Assembly (NCBI GenBank): GCA_935421135.1
Contig: OW285195.1
Coordinates: 13,654,158 to 13,718,157, forward strand
From: Bugulina stolonifera
Lineage: Eukaryota > Bryozoa > Gymnolaemata > Cheilostomatida > Bugulidae
Length of the DNA: 64,000 nt
Reading direction: 5' to 3'
Part shown: positions 1-11,450 of the stretch, in pieces
Layout: each line of letters opens with the position of its first letter
Position numbering within the stretch: position 1 is the stretch's first letter
The notes under the pieces: generated by a model
Databases searched by the model: none
What the model was told of the DNA's origin: nothing
Seen by the model: the letters and a program-made list of their open reading frames with translations, nothing else
Translations under genes and position numbers: made by a program

Positions 1-1500
1 AATATTGCTCTATAAAACATAAATAACTGCATAAAGTGTCCTTCGAATTGTTTCTCTGTTAAAATTTTCTCTTCAATATGATTGGATTTACCTCCCATGT
101 GATGATTGAAAAATAAGTGTGTGGTCTCTCAATTAACAAACCAATGTTGGCTCAGCACTTAAAGGGATACTAACAGTGAGTTTTTTCTTGTGCAATCTGT
201 TTGCAGTCTTATTCAGAATCACATAAGCTTCTGTGAATTTCTTCATAACTTATTTAACTGAACTCGGTCAAAGTTAACAATTTTGCCAAATAATACCCAA
301 CGTAATGCCAGACAAATGTATTTTAATACCGTAGATGGAACATCCCCTTATGTGAAGCGAGTTCAGGATCAAGAGCCAAGTAGGAGATTCAGCTTTGCTA
401 ACCCATTGTACAATGAACCAGCAGAGCCTGCCGATCAATAAGCCACGTTCATCAGTAAACTCACATCCGTACCTCCCCCACCCATCCATACCCCTCCTGC
501 CCATCTGTACCCCACCCATTTGTACCCCCTACCCATCCATACCTAGCACCCATCTTCACTAAGAGCCTATTGTAGCAAGTAGATTCCTTGACCTCTCACA
601 CCGCTAGCACATATTCTGAATTTGATAACTCGGTTTAGAGATTTTGTACAGAACAATGTTGACAGTTTAATAGCACTTCTAGCTAATGCTGAATGTCTGA
701 ACTATGAGACAGTGACTGACTAATAGTTGTGTGCACATGTAACTACATGACTTGTATACACACAATACAATTCTGTAAAAATCAGGATTCTATGCTCAAC
801 AATAATTTATGGGAATCACATGATTTTTACATGTAAAATATCTTCATACATGTATAATATTCTTTTGTAAAAGTTACTGCTTTAGAGACGTGAGCTGTTT
901 TGTATATAAGTACAGTATATGATTGTGTATTGCCTGCTTATTTATGTAAACTAAAGTATCATATAGAGATTTATACTACGGTCAAATACTTAACCCTTCT
1001 CCTGCATGCTTTTGATCAAACTATACATTAAATTACCAAAGATAGAGGAAGGAAAGACTAAGCAAGGAGTTATGCTACCCTACACTGTAATGTGGACTAT
1101 TCTTATTAGAGTACATCTGGCAGGAAACTGGGCGTATTTGGAGAGACAGGTTGTTATTATTGGGTGAACTATCTTTCTTTCCACTATTTTTGGTACCAAA
1201 GTATATTTTTCTACCATTTTCTTATCTTGTATTTTACACTGGCATAATACATAGTACAATATTAATAGTTATTAATACAGTAGAAAGACCTTATTTTAGC
1301 TCAGTTGATATATTTTCCTTAAAAGTGCTTGGTACAAAACTGGTGTTATTTCATCTTCATTGAAAAATTAGCGTACATTGCAAATGATGCTTAGCCATTG
1401 AATACTATATAGCTTTATACTATATATTAATATAAGGCACACTTCCTCATTACTACTGTTATCTTGCAAAATTAGTCAATATGTAATTATGAACATTGAT
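1..1500. other. no recognisable gene
   Basis: I see no exon with a recognisable domain or convincing splice sites. Short open frames occur but have no recognisable protein character. There is a C-rich 'cccaccc'-type stretch around 470-545 that looks like a short degenerate repeat. The stretch is best treated as intergenic or intronic sequence of a gene outside the window. Confidence 0.5.
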
Positions 1501-1529
1501 AATATTTTATTTGTATTAAATAAATCATG

Positions 1530-1860
1530 CTTTAAACATGTGTTTGCAGGTTGGTCTAGAGGACATTACATCAGTAAGACCACCATATTCTGCTCAAGAA
1601 ATTAGGTTTTAACAAGACTCCGTCATATATCATATTGTGCTAATATCAGCTATAAAATATTTGTTGCTTATCTGGCAAAACCATGATTTCAATTATTTGG
1701 AGGGAATCAAAATGTAAGTCAGTGACCCATAAATTACTGTTTATTCTTCACACCTTTTGCATTCTCCTTTTTTTGATTTAAAACCTTTTCTTGCATTAAC
1801 GTTACATCTGCCACAGTTTTTAATTTTTAAAGTTAAACAGCTACCTGGCATCACCTAAAC
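1530..1860 (-). pseudogene. decayed copy of the astacin gene's 3' exon and flank
   Basis: Both strands align by eye with 11.24-11.55 kb (shared phrases such as 'catcagtaagac', 'ctcaagaaatta', 'cttgcatt'). That region contains the last Lys/Cys-rich exon of the astacin-like gene. In this copy the minus-strand frame for the CKKGFK-type motif is broken by an extra A followed by an in-frame TAA, so it is a relic and not a gene. It is about 10 kb away from the intact exon. The copying event is inferred from similarity only. Confidence 0.5.
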
Positions 1861-2317
1861 TTATTAGTTAGTAAGAGAAATTCCATGTACTACAGTACTG
1901 TTTTGTTTTGCTGCAGTAAATGGCATAAGTACATGTATATTATAGCCAACTTGAATAAACTGCCCACACAACATGTATGGGTTATATACATGTACTAGCT
2001 AGCTTCTTATAGCTTTTTTCAGCTTTTATACTTACACTCATTAAACTCTTTCATAGTTGATACACTCTTATTAGATTTTTCATTCATGTTCATTTTGTTA
2101 GACTCCAAGTATGTAAAACATATAACTGTACAATTAACAACAGCATTTTATTCTCCTTCATATAGATTGGAACAGAATATTGAAATATAAACAAGTTAAT
2201 GCAGAATTATGAGCTATTGCAGTTATCTACTGCTGGGAGAGGTGTGTTCTGTGGAAACTGATGGATATATGTAAACTTGTCAACAACAGATTTGCAGAGC
2301 TCAAAGAGATCAGTACG

Positions 2318-2795
2318 GCAGCACCATATATTAGGACCAATACAGCAGCACCATAATATATATTGGGGCCAGTACAGCAGCACCATATATTGGGACCAGT
2401 ACAGCAGCACTATATATTAGGAGCAATACAGCAGCACCATATATTGGGACCAGTACACCTACACCATATATTAGAACCAATACAAGCAGTACCATATAGC
2501 GGCACCAATACAGCAGCATCATATATTGGGGCCAGTACAGCAGCACCATATATTAGTAGCAATACAGCAGCACCATATATTGGGACCAGTACAGCAGCAC
2601 CATATATTAGGACCAATACAGCACTACCATATCGCGGCACCAGTACAGCAGCACCATATATTGGGACCAGTACAGCAGCACCGTATAGCGGGACCAGCAC
2701 AGCAGCACCAAATAGCGGAACTAGTAGAGCAGCACCACACAGGGGGACCGGTACAGTAATACTATATAGCGGGACCAGTACAGTAGTACCATAAA
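2318..2795. repeat. 27-bp minisatellite, copy 1
   Basis: Imperfect 27-bp tandem units built on 'accatatattgggaccagt' plus 'acagcagc'. The period is a multiple of three, so long open frames appear on both strands. They have no start, splice or domain context and I treat them as repeat artefacts. Confidence 0.85.
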
Positions 2796-3554
2796 GTGGG
2801 ACCAAAGAAGGAACAGTTAAGTTGAGAGAAAGATATGTACACAACAGACCAGTAGTTTTCTTTCAGCGGACAATCTGCACACCCATTATCAGTTATCTTT
2901 CCACACGACTAATTTTTTACTGACAAAATATGATCTACCAGTTCTATAAGCAGAATTGCTGTCTTTTTCATGCAATGTTTTCTTTTGCTGCAAAAGGCTG
3001 AATAAACAAGGATGAGCAATAAAAAATTTAACTTAATCTTTATAAAAAATGTATTATATCATTATATTATTAGCTATTATATAACAAGAATACTAGTTTC
3101 TGAATAAAAGAAATATAATTTGCCTATACAAGTAAGTGAGTAGAAAGTTACTAACAATCACATGTGCAGCAAGCAGTACTCTGTTTACATTTGTGAATAC
3201 TGAAATTTGTGTTTTTATTATTATACTTTTTTGATTTTTACTACTACTGACTTGTAGAATGGTTAAAATAGAATACTCTTTATTGGTGAGTTGTGTTCTC
3301 CTAAATGCAATCTACAAAGTTCCATAATGGGTGTTTTCTAAACGAACGTTTTGCAAATGTCCTGTTTCTAACTGATATTTTTGAAATTTCCCTTTACCAC
3401 TCTGAATAGTACTTCATGGACATGGACAATAAAACTGTTTATTTGAGCAAAAAATTATAGCCAGATAGTTTAACATTATAATGGTGATGGAGTATACAGT
3501 CATGAGAACCACTGTTGTAAATCTAGAGAACCAAGGCTTGAGTATAACTACAGT

Positions 3555-3999
3555 CGTCTTCTTCTTCTTTGGGCTTTTCCCATCAGGTGGGGGTCGCCAT
3601 TGCGGATCAGTTTTCTCCATCTAACCTTCTCTTGTGTGTCTTCTTCTACCAGTCCTGCTGTTGCCATATCATCTTTTAAACAGCCGTTCCATCTTTTTTT
3701 AGGTCGCTCTCTCTTTTGCTTTCCTACCCCCAGTTGCCTTATTCTTTTTCCCACATACTGTTCACCAACGTTTTCTGATATCCTCATTTCTTATTCGGTC
3801 CATTTTTGTTAGTCCCAATGACCATCTCAGCATTCTCATCTCTGCCACTTGTAATTCCTCCTCTTATGCTACTGTCTCCACTCCATGCAGCATTGCTGGT
3901 CTCCCCATGGTCACATACAGCTTCCCTTTGACTCCATCTGGCACCTTCCTATCACACATTACCCCTGTAATCTTTTTCCATGCACTCCAACCTGCCTGG
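3555..3999 (-). mobile_element. 5'-truncated RTE-like non-LTR retrotransposon
   Basis: The minus strand encodes the C-terminal end of a reverse-transcriptase polyprotein: first a segment with EMRMLRWSLGLTKMDRIRNE, then after a frameshift RPKKRWNGCLKDDM, WRKLIRNGDPH and a basic end GKAQRRRRR. These follow the usual order at the 3' end of RTE-clade (or related) LINE ORFs. A TAA and the frameshift show it is dead. The element's 3' end (left edge) is a GAA-rich tract, as is common for RTE tails. It is flanked by the 13-bp direct repeat GTATAACTACAGT (3,542-3,554 and 4,000-4,012). The homologous place in the second tandem unit (about 7,300) has one copy of that 13-mer and no insert. Confidence 0.8.
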
Positions 4000-4861
4000 G
4001 TATAACTACAGTAAATTGAATAAAGCCTTACAATATTATATAATATATACTAAGTTCCACGAAATTCAATGAATATTTGTAAATGGGTGCTGTAAGCTTG
4101 AAACACAGGCTAGGGCACTCTAGGCTTTATTTAGAAAAGCCTCAACAAATTTTCAAGGAGGCTATGATTTCAAAATACTTGTTGGAAAGGGGCGGTGCCC
4201 AGTGATGTTATAGTCTGGCATTTGGATCACAGTCTAAAACTGCCCCAGAAGCATAATTTTGACTGCAAAAATACACAACTATGAGAAAATAGTTAAATAA
4301 AGCTGTAGACTAAGTTTTTATATGCAAAAATGAAAGGGACACAGCAATAAAATTTGAAACTCTTTGAAACACACTCTAAGCTTTATCTATAAGTTTTCAA
4401 GGAGGCTATGGTATCAAAATATTGGTTGGGAGGGGGTTTCCATGGGGTTCCCAGTGAGCCTGGGCTCTAGTCTGATCCAAGATGTTAGATAGTACAGTGT
4501 AGCCTCTCTTTAGCATGAGGCAGCTGCCCGATCTATTGAAACAGCAATTGAATTATACATGTAATTCCATTCTATTATAATGTTTCTAACATGTATTTGT
4601 TCAGTTTTTATTTACACTGATGTTGTGCTAATTCTGGAAATAATTCCAAGGTGGCCTACAATGTGACTGAGAAGCACATGTGCAGCAAGCAGTACTCTGT
4701 AGTAATCCAGTCACTTTGCTGCCACACTTTGATAATTGGTAACAATGTGTCAACAAATTGTTGTGATGTTCAGAGCCAACGATTTCTGCCTTTGAAAACA
4801 CAAGTCCTGTCAAATTATTTCAAGGTTTATTTAAATTTTGCAAAATAAATCAACCCTCTAT

Positions 4862-4928
4862 TCCTATAGAACATGCAGCCTCTTTCTTGAAAGCTGAGAG
4901 TTCTATCGACTGCGTCACTTTGACACCC
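4862..4928 (-). mobile_element. tRNA-derived SINE-like segment
   Basis: On the minus strand it begins GGGTGTCAAAGTGACGCAGT and carries a box-A-like GTGACGCAGTCGATAGA. The box B position is degenerate (GCATGTTCTATAGG). Related to the better-preserved copies at 5,048-5,120 and 8,372-8,441. I see no full-length SINE tail, so only the tRNA-like head is annotated. Confidence 0.5.
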
Positions 4929-5047
4929 TTGAAAGTACAATGTGTTATTTTCATGTGCTATCTGTTAGCTCATCAACAGAAGTATAAAAACAGGGTAAAG
5001 ACTTAGCAATGCAGTAAGCTTGCTGATGCCCTTTTTTCAGTACTGAC

Positions 5048-5120
5048 ACAGTTGGGGTTTGAACCCACGGCCTCTGTATTGAGAGCTGAGCTTTCTATCA
5101 ACTGTGCCACCCAGACACCC
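5048..5120 (-). mobile_element. tRNA-derived SINE-like segment
   Basis: Minus strand: GGGTGTCTGGGTGGCACAGT at the start, a box-A-like GGCACAGTTGATAGA, and box B GGTTCAAACCC. This is the internal RNA polymerase III promoter layout of a tRNA. The acceptor stem does not pair properly, so it is a tRNA-derived repeat and not a tRNA gene. Confidence 0.6.
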
Positions 5121-6071
5121 TGAAAACTTCAATCTGTGGTTTTGAAGTGCTATTTGTTAGCTCAGCAGTTGAAGTATAAAATAATTGACCAACTAGCAAT
5201 ACAGTGAGTAAGCTGTGTGGGCTATACACATAGATAGCTGCTTACAGCTTTTTCAACTTTTATGTCTGCAATGGTATAACTGTTTTCATAGTTGATGTGG
5301 TTGTGGCGTAGTTCAGGCCTACATAGTGACAGTTTAGTACAAATTAAGATGAAGTTGGTAATGGGGTTAAGTATTACTATGAAAATGCACTCTTATTTTA
5401 TTGTTCATCTATGTTAATTTTAATATCAATAATTTATCATCAACTACAGCAATTTATTCTCCTTCATATAGATTGGAGCAGAACATTGAAATAGAGACAA
5501 GTTGATGTAGAATTATGACCATTGGGAGTTTTCTGCTGCTGTGAGAAGTGTTTTCCTTGGAAACTGATGCCCTACATTAGCCTGAGGTACACGTATACTA
5601 TTAGTAGCTATAATATTATTAGTGACACTAGAACTGATGTTATTACCCTAAAAGCAGTTACTTTTTGGGTAGGTATGATACATTCAAATACTAGATACAA
5701 CTATCATGAATCTAGTTATAGCCTTAGAGACTTGACCAGCTCCAGAAACAGGTAATTGTGCATTTAGTTTCCACTGTTACTCCATGACTTACAGATAAGC
5801 ATGGAACCTTGACTCGTTAGATTTCTTCATATATGTATGTGTATAACTGAGTAGAGGATGCTGCAAGATTTGAGTTTAGTTACAAGTGAATGTGAATGTA
5901 CTCCTATCTTGATCCATGGTTTCCATGGAAACCAATGAGTTCACAGGAAAGAAACATTCTAACTAGGTACAGTAGGTGATACATAATAACCTCATCCACT
6001 GTTAATAAATCACCGTATATTTTGGTACTGAAGTTGTGTCTCACTTGACAACAGGTTTGCAGAGCTCAAAG

Positions 6072-6362
6072 AGACCAGTACAGCAGCACCACAAAGCGGG
6101 GTCAGTACAGCTGGACCAATACAACAGCACCATATAGCAGGACCAGTACAACTGGACCAATACAACAGCACCATATATTGGGACCAGTACAGCAGCACCA
6201 TATATTGGGACCAATACAGCAGCACCATATATTGGGACCAGTGCAGCAGCACCATATATTGAGACCAATACAGCAGCACCATATATTGGGACCAGTGCAT
6301 CAGCACCATATAGCGAGATCAGTACAGCAGTACCACAGAGCGAGACCAGTACAGCAGCAGGA
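6072..6362. repeat. 27-bp minisatellite, copy 2
   Basis: The counterpart of the array at 2.3-2.8 kb in the second unit of the tandem duplication, with the same 27-bp unit but fewer copies. Array length therefore changed after the duplication. Confidence 0.85.
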
Positions 6363-8181
6363 CCAAAGAAGGAACAGTCAAGTTGAGAGAAAGATATGTA
6401 CAAAGCAAACCAGTAGTCTTCTTTCAGCAGACTATCTGCACACCCAATATCAGTTATCTTTTCACACGATCAATATTTTACTGACAAAATAATATGATCT
6501 ATCAGTTCTATAAGAAGTATTGTTGTATTTTTCATGCAATGTTTTCTTTTGCTGCAAAATGCTGAATAAACAAGGGTGAGCAATAAAAGGTTTAATTTGA
6601 TCTTTATAATAATATAATATGCTACTACATACCATGGATACTAAGAAAAACAATTTTATATAGAGAACTGCTTGATATGACAACCCTCTAGCCTATACTT
6701 CTAATAAGCAAGTGAGTACAAAGTTACTAAGAATCTCTTGTGCAGCAAGCAGTACTCTGTGCATTTGTGAATGCTGAAATTTTTATTTTTAATATTATAT
6801 TTTTTGGGTTTTTACTGTTACTAACTTGTAGAATGGTAAAAATAAAATACTCTTTATTGGTGAGTTGTGTTTTCCTAAATGAAATTCTACACAGTTCTGT
6901 AATGGGTGTTTTTAAACGAACATTTTCCAAAGGTCCTATTTCTAACTGACATTTTTGAAATTTCCCTTTACCACTCTGAATAGTAATTCATGGAAATTGC
7001 TGGTTGTAAATAAAAGAGACAAGGTTGTCACACACCTTTGACACTTATAATTAAATCAATAAATTGAGTTAGTTATGTGGACTATTAGTGAATCACAGCT
7101 GTTCATAGTCATCTATTCTGCCTTCAGAAGCACAAATCTCTGTCGAAATGTGTCAAGATTTCTTTGAATTTTGGAAAAAAAACATTAATTATAAAAACAC
7201 AATAAAACTGTTTATTTGAGCAAAAAGTTATAGCCAAGTGACTATAATGGGGATAGAGTACACATGGGGACCACTGTTGTAAATCTAGAGAACCCAGGCT
7301 TGGGTATAACTACAGTACATTGAATAAAGCCTTACAATATATATATACTAAGGTCCACGAAATAGAAATGAGTAGCTGTAAATGGGTGCTGTAAGCTTGA
7401 AACACAGGCTAGGGCACTCTAGGCTTTATTTATAAAAGCCTCAACAAATTTTCAAGGAGGCTATGATTTCAAAATGTGTTTTGGGAAGGGGCGGTGTCCA
7501 GTGATGGTGTTATGTGGGATTTGGATCACAGTCTAAAACTGCCCAAGAAGCATAATTTTGACTGCAAAAATACATAACTATGAGAAAGTAGTTAAATAAA
7601 GCTGTAGACTAAGGTTTTAATGCAAAACTGAAAACTCAGTTTTGGAGGCCCCTATTATAGGGACACAGCAATAAAAGCTGAAACTGTTTGAAACACACTC
7701 TAAGTTTATCTATAAATTTTCAAGGAGGCTATGATATCAAAATATTGGTTGGAAGGGGGTGTCTATGGGGTGGCCAGTGAGCCTGAGTTCTAGTCTGACC
7801 GAAGATATTAGAAAGTACAGTGATGTATCTCTTTAGCATGAGGCAGCTGCCCAATCTACTGAAACAGCAATTATTATTATTCCATTCTATTATAATGTTT
7901 CTAACATGTATTTGTTCAGTCTTTATTTACCCTGATGCTATATGCTACTTCTGGATATAATTCCAAGTAGGCCTATAATGTGAGACGCACATGTGCAGCA
8001 AGCAAGTAATTCAGTCACTTTGCTGTGGCACTTTGATAATTGATAATTATGTCAACAAACTGTTGTGTTGTGAACAAGTGAGACAGAGCTGTTCAGGGTC
8101 AAAGATTCTGGTGTTGAAAACACAAATCCTGTCAAATTATTTCAAGGCTATTTAAATTTTGCAAAATAAATCAACCCTCTA

Positions 8182-8250
8182 TGCCTATAGAACATGCAGC
8201 CTCTTTCTTGAAAGCTGAGAGTTCTATCGACTGAGCCACTCTGACACCCT
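8182..8250 (-). mobile_element. tRNA-derived SINE-like segment
   Basis: The second-unit counterpart of 4,862-4,928. It has a well-kept box A (GTGGCTCAGTCGATAGA) but the same degenerate box B, so the decay of box B predates the tandem duplication. Confidence 0.5.
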
Positions 8251-8371
8251 TGAAATTACAATGTGTTATTTTCATCTGCCATTTGTTAGCTCATCAATAG
8301 AAGTATAAAAACAGGGTTTAGACTTAGCAATGCAGTAAGCTTGCTGATGCCCTTTTATCAGTACTGACACA

Positions 8372-8441
8372 GTTGGGAGTTGAACCCACAGCCTGTATAT
8401 TAAGAGCTGGGCATTCTATCAACTGTGCCACCCGGACACCC
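8372..8441 (-). mobile_element. tRNA-derived SINE-like segment
   Basis: The second-unit counterpart of 5,048-5,120. Box A is GTGGCACAGTTGATAGA and box B is GGTTCAACTCC on the minus strand. Same orientation and spacing as the other copies. Confidence 0.6.
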
Positions 8442-8561
8442 TTAAAACTTCAATCTGTAGTTTTGAAGTGCTATTTGTTAGCTCAGCAGTTGAAGTATAA
8501 AATAATTAGCAGACTTAGCAACGCAGTGAGTAGGCTTGCTTAACCCTTTTGTCAGTCCTGG

Positions 8562-8634
8562 CACAGTTGGGAGTTGAACCCATAAACTCTGGATTGAGAA
8601 CAAAGTGTTCTACCAACTGTACTACTCTGACACC
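8562..8634 (-). mobile_element. tRNA-derived SINE-like segment
   Basis: A third copy of the same tRNA-like head, starting GGGTGTCAGAGTAGTACAGT, with box A AGTACAGTTGGTAGA and box B GGTTCAACTCC. It follows the second unit directly and implies a partial third repeat unit. A more decayed copy may exist near 9,868-9,915. Confidence 0.55.
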
Positions 8635-8916
8635 CTTCAAGGTACTGTATGTTTTTCTGCGAAAGTTAAAGGGTGAATAGATTTGCTCTGTGTCATACTT
8701 GTTCAAATGGTGAATGCAATTTCACATTATAGAACAAAAAATAGGATTTTCCTTTCACTTACAGCTGAGTTTTATTTAAACAATTACACTGTTTAGAACC
8801 AGATAAAAGTTACAAGTAAAAATCTTGAAAAGGGAGGCTTGCTGTGGCATTCAAAGATTAGAGGATTTCAACATTATTAATACCTAATACATTATATTAT
8901 TATGTACATGTATATA

Positions 8917-9555
8917 CTGTGGACCTTGCTTAATTCAAACCTCACCTAATTTAAAACTTTGTTTCGTTCAAATTGCTAGCCTTAGTCCCTGCTGAGCACT
9001 ATATTAAATGACTTCAAATAATTCAAATTTACCATCCCTAATTCAAACTTCACGTCACTTAGGCTCACAACTATAATCAATGACAATACTATTACAGCAA
9101 GAGTTGATAGCGGCTAGTGGTCATTAGTATAGTTACTACTGCAATATGTTTCTGCCCAAGCTAAGCTGGGAAACCCGCTGATTGCTTTACTGTTCTTTAG
9201 CTAAATGAGTTTTGATACTGTTGCCCTGTACATGTGATGCATAACTTGTTGCTCATCTACATTGTTGCAGTTTTCAGTGTACTAACCATTACATAAAGTT
9301 TTATCAAATAGGAAGCTATCAAAACTAAAATCTAAAACTTGTCTTGCCTCAATTATATTCACAGTTGAAGCAAATGAAATTCAATGCATACGCTACTATA
9401 TTGTACATGATAGCACATAATATATAGCATTATTAACTTGTCAAGTAGGCGTCCAAGTCACTATATAAAATTAAGGAATTACATAATTCAAAGTCGGGTT
9501 TAATTCAAGTCAATTATGGTGGTCCCTTGAAGTTTGAATTAAGCACGCTCCACTG
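8917..9555. mobile_element. pogo/Tigger-like non-autonomous DNA transposon
   Basis: The left end reads CTGTGGACCTTGCTTAATTC and the reverse complement of the right end reads CAGTGGAGCGTGCTTAATTC, giving terminal inverted repeats of more than 20 bp with a few mismatches. Both ends abut TA (8,915-8,916 and 9,556-9,557), the target duplication of Tc1/mariner elements. The CAGTGGA...TTAATTC pattern resembles pogo/Tigger termini. The ~640-bp interior has no transposase frame, only further 'aattcaaa' repeats, so it is a MITE-like derivative. Confidence 0.7.
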
Positions 9556-9974
9556 TATGTGTATCGTTTCATATTCATAAATTCGCTATCTGCATGCATA
9601 AATCACATGCTGGAAAGGGGTAGTGGTAAACAATGTGAGCGTGATGTGAGAGATAAATGACATGACAGCGTGACGACAACTCCACGTAGCATTGGAATAT
9701 CTATACTAAGGAGGGGCTAGACAAAAATAAAGCTTTTTGTTAGATGTTGGGGTTTAGACTAAGCAACAGCTTGATTTCTAGCATTAGTAACCTTAGTTGG
9801 AGTTATCTTCTTTTTCTCTCACACTGGAAACCTTGATTTTAAAATATCTACATGTAGTTATTAAACCCAGAGACTTCGGATTGAGAAGCGAACATTCTAC
9901 ATGCTGTAAATTGAATTGCTCCGACCTCTTGCAGGAGCAGTAGGTGATACTGATGTGCCAAGAGAGAGTTGTCT

Positions 9975-10075
9975 CGGCCTTGTAGCCTGTGTTGTAGCCT
10001 GTGATATAGCCTGTGTTTTAGCCTGTATTCTAGCCTGTGTTCTAGCCCGTGTTGTAGTTTGTGTTGTAACCTGGG
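9975..10075. repeat. 12-bp tandem repeat
   Basis: About eight imperfect copies of the 12-mer 'tagcctgtgttg'. Because the period is a multiple of three, the minus strand shows a repetitive HRLQHRL-type open frame with no other sign of being a gene. Confidence 0.7.
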
Positions 10076-10084
10076 CTTAGTCAT

Positions 10085-11450
10085 GGCTAGAGTTGGTCAG
10101 CTGAGAATTCACACCTCATTTCCTTTTTGGCCCATAAATTCAACATAATCCAGATTTTTATATGGAATCCTAAAACACTTGGCTTTAGTTATGCATCATA
10201 GTAGTATGAGAAATGATAATTATGTCGAGAGCAATTTTTCTTTAAAATATTTCCATGTACATATAATCATCAGTCTTCGTTTTTTATGATTGTATCACCT
10301 TATCAAACAGTGAGCATAGTAGAGCTAGCATTATCAGGATTAGAGGATGTAATTGATAAGTGACCAACTAAACTTATTACTATGCATTGTATGTGCTGAA
10401 TCTCTTTCAGAGAGAAGACAAGTGTGAACAAATGCTAAAGAACCTTTCGGTTGCACACATATATACAATATTGTACATATTACATACATATATACATGTA
10501 CATATGTACATGTATTCTAGTTGTAGACACATCAATTCACTCACTTACCTTTAACATACTCTCTGACAATTAGTGTTGTGTGACATATAACATCTAGATT
10601 AAAACCCACCCAGGCATCTTATCTCAGTATTTTCTACTTAAATATTACAAGTCTGGCAGCATACAGTTGTTTTGTTTTGTTTAAGGCTATATAAAGTTAC
10701 AATAACATTACATATTGCATGTACACGTACTATATACATGTACATGTACTATCACAAGTGATTACGTTTCAAGCTTGCAACCTATTAGTTGGTTTCCATA
10801 GTAGGCTTGTTGTACAGTATATCCACACTTGGTTGTGTACTACTGTAAATCAGTCTAGCTCTAGGCCCAATAACGCTTAAAGTGAATTTGTACATACAGT
10901 TAAATATATTCTTGTTCTGGAATAGTACTTACACCATTGAATGCTCAATATTATCATCTACATGTAGAATGAGATCTGATTCCTTTTAGAGCACTTTGCG
11001 GGATCTGGCCGGCAGGCTGTCTGTGAGTTGATCTCTACAGGGACTTGAACAACTAAAACTACTATTCTCATTCTACGTGCACCAGTTTTGCTGCCCTGTA
11101 GAATGCTCAAGTGTACATGATGCGGCAGTATTTACACAGCACTCACTAATATTGACTACTACATTGAATTGAATAATACATTGAAATTTCTATGCACCAT
11201 ACAACAAAAATACTCTGTTGTAGCTGTCAGCACTTTGCCAATGCTCTAAACATGTGCTTGCAAACTGGTCAAGTCAAGAGAACTTTTCATCAGTAAGACA
11301 ACAACATTCTCCTCAAGAAATTATATTTTTACAAGACAGTGTGTCATACATGAGGTTATCCCAACATAAATTCAAAAATGTTTATCATTTATATGGAGAA
11401 ACCATAATTCAATTATTTAAAGAAATTGCTAGAATTTTAAGTCCAATTCT
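10085..11450. other. no recognisable gene
   Basis: AT-rich sequence downstream of the astacin-like gene with several acatgtacatgt palindromes. The part from about 11,240 is similar to 1.5-1.7 kb. No RNA gene or exon is supported. Confidence 0.5.

Larger units (their letters stand above)
1940..8650. repeat. ~3.3 kb tandem duplication (two units)
   Basis: Unit 1 runs from about 1,940 to 5,190 and unit 2 from about 5,190 to 8,500-8,650. Matching landmarks in the same order are: the 'agcttttttcagcttttat' type start (about 2,010 and 5,245), a 27-bp minisatellite (2,318 and 6,072), 'caatgttttcttttgctgcaaaa' type text (2,972 and 6,538), 'ttcaaggaggctatg' (4,153 and 7,452) and two tRNA-like segments (4.9-5.1 and 8.2-8.4 kb). 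The units differ by insertions: unit 1 has a retroelement at 3,555-3,999 and unit 2 has extra sequence at 5.5-6.05 kb. A third tRNA-like segment at 8.56 kb suggests a partial third unit. No coding gene is supported inside. Confidence 0.75.

Noticed and set aside
2207..2844. Several overlapping 67-144-codon open frames on both strands
   Set aside because: They come from a 27-bp repeat whose period is divisible by three; the same happens at 6,010-6,492. No start context, splice sites or domains.
8372..8441. Genuine tRNA gene
   Set aside because: Box A and box B are present but the acceptor ends do not pair and several diverged copies share the same flanks, so it is a tRNA-derived repeat.
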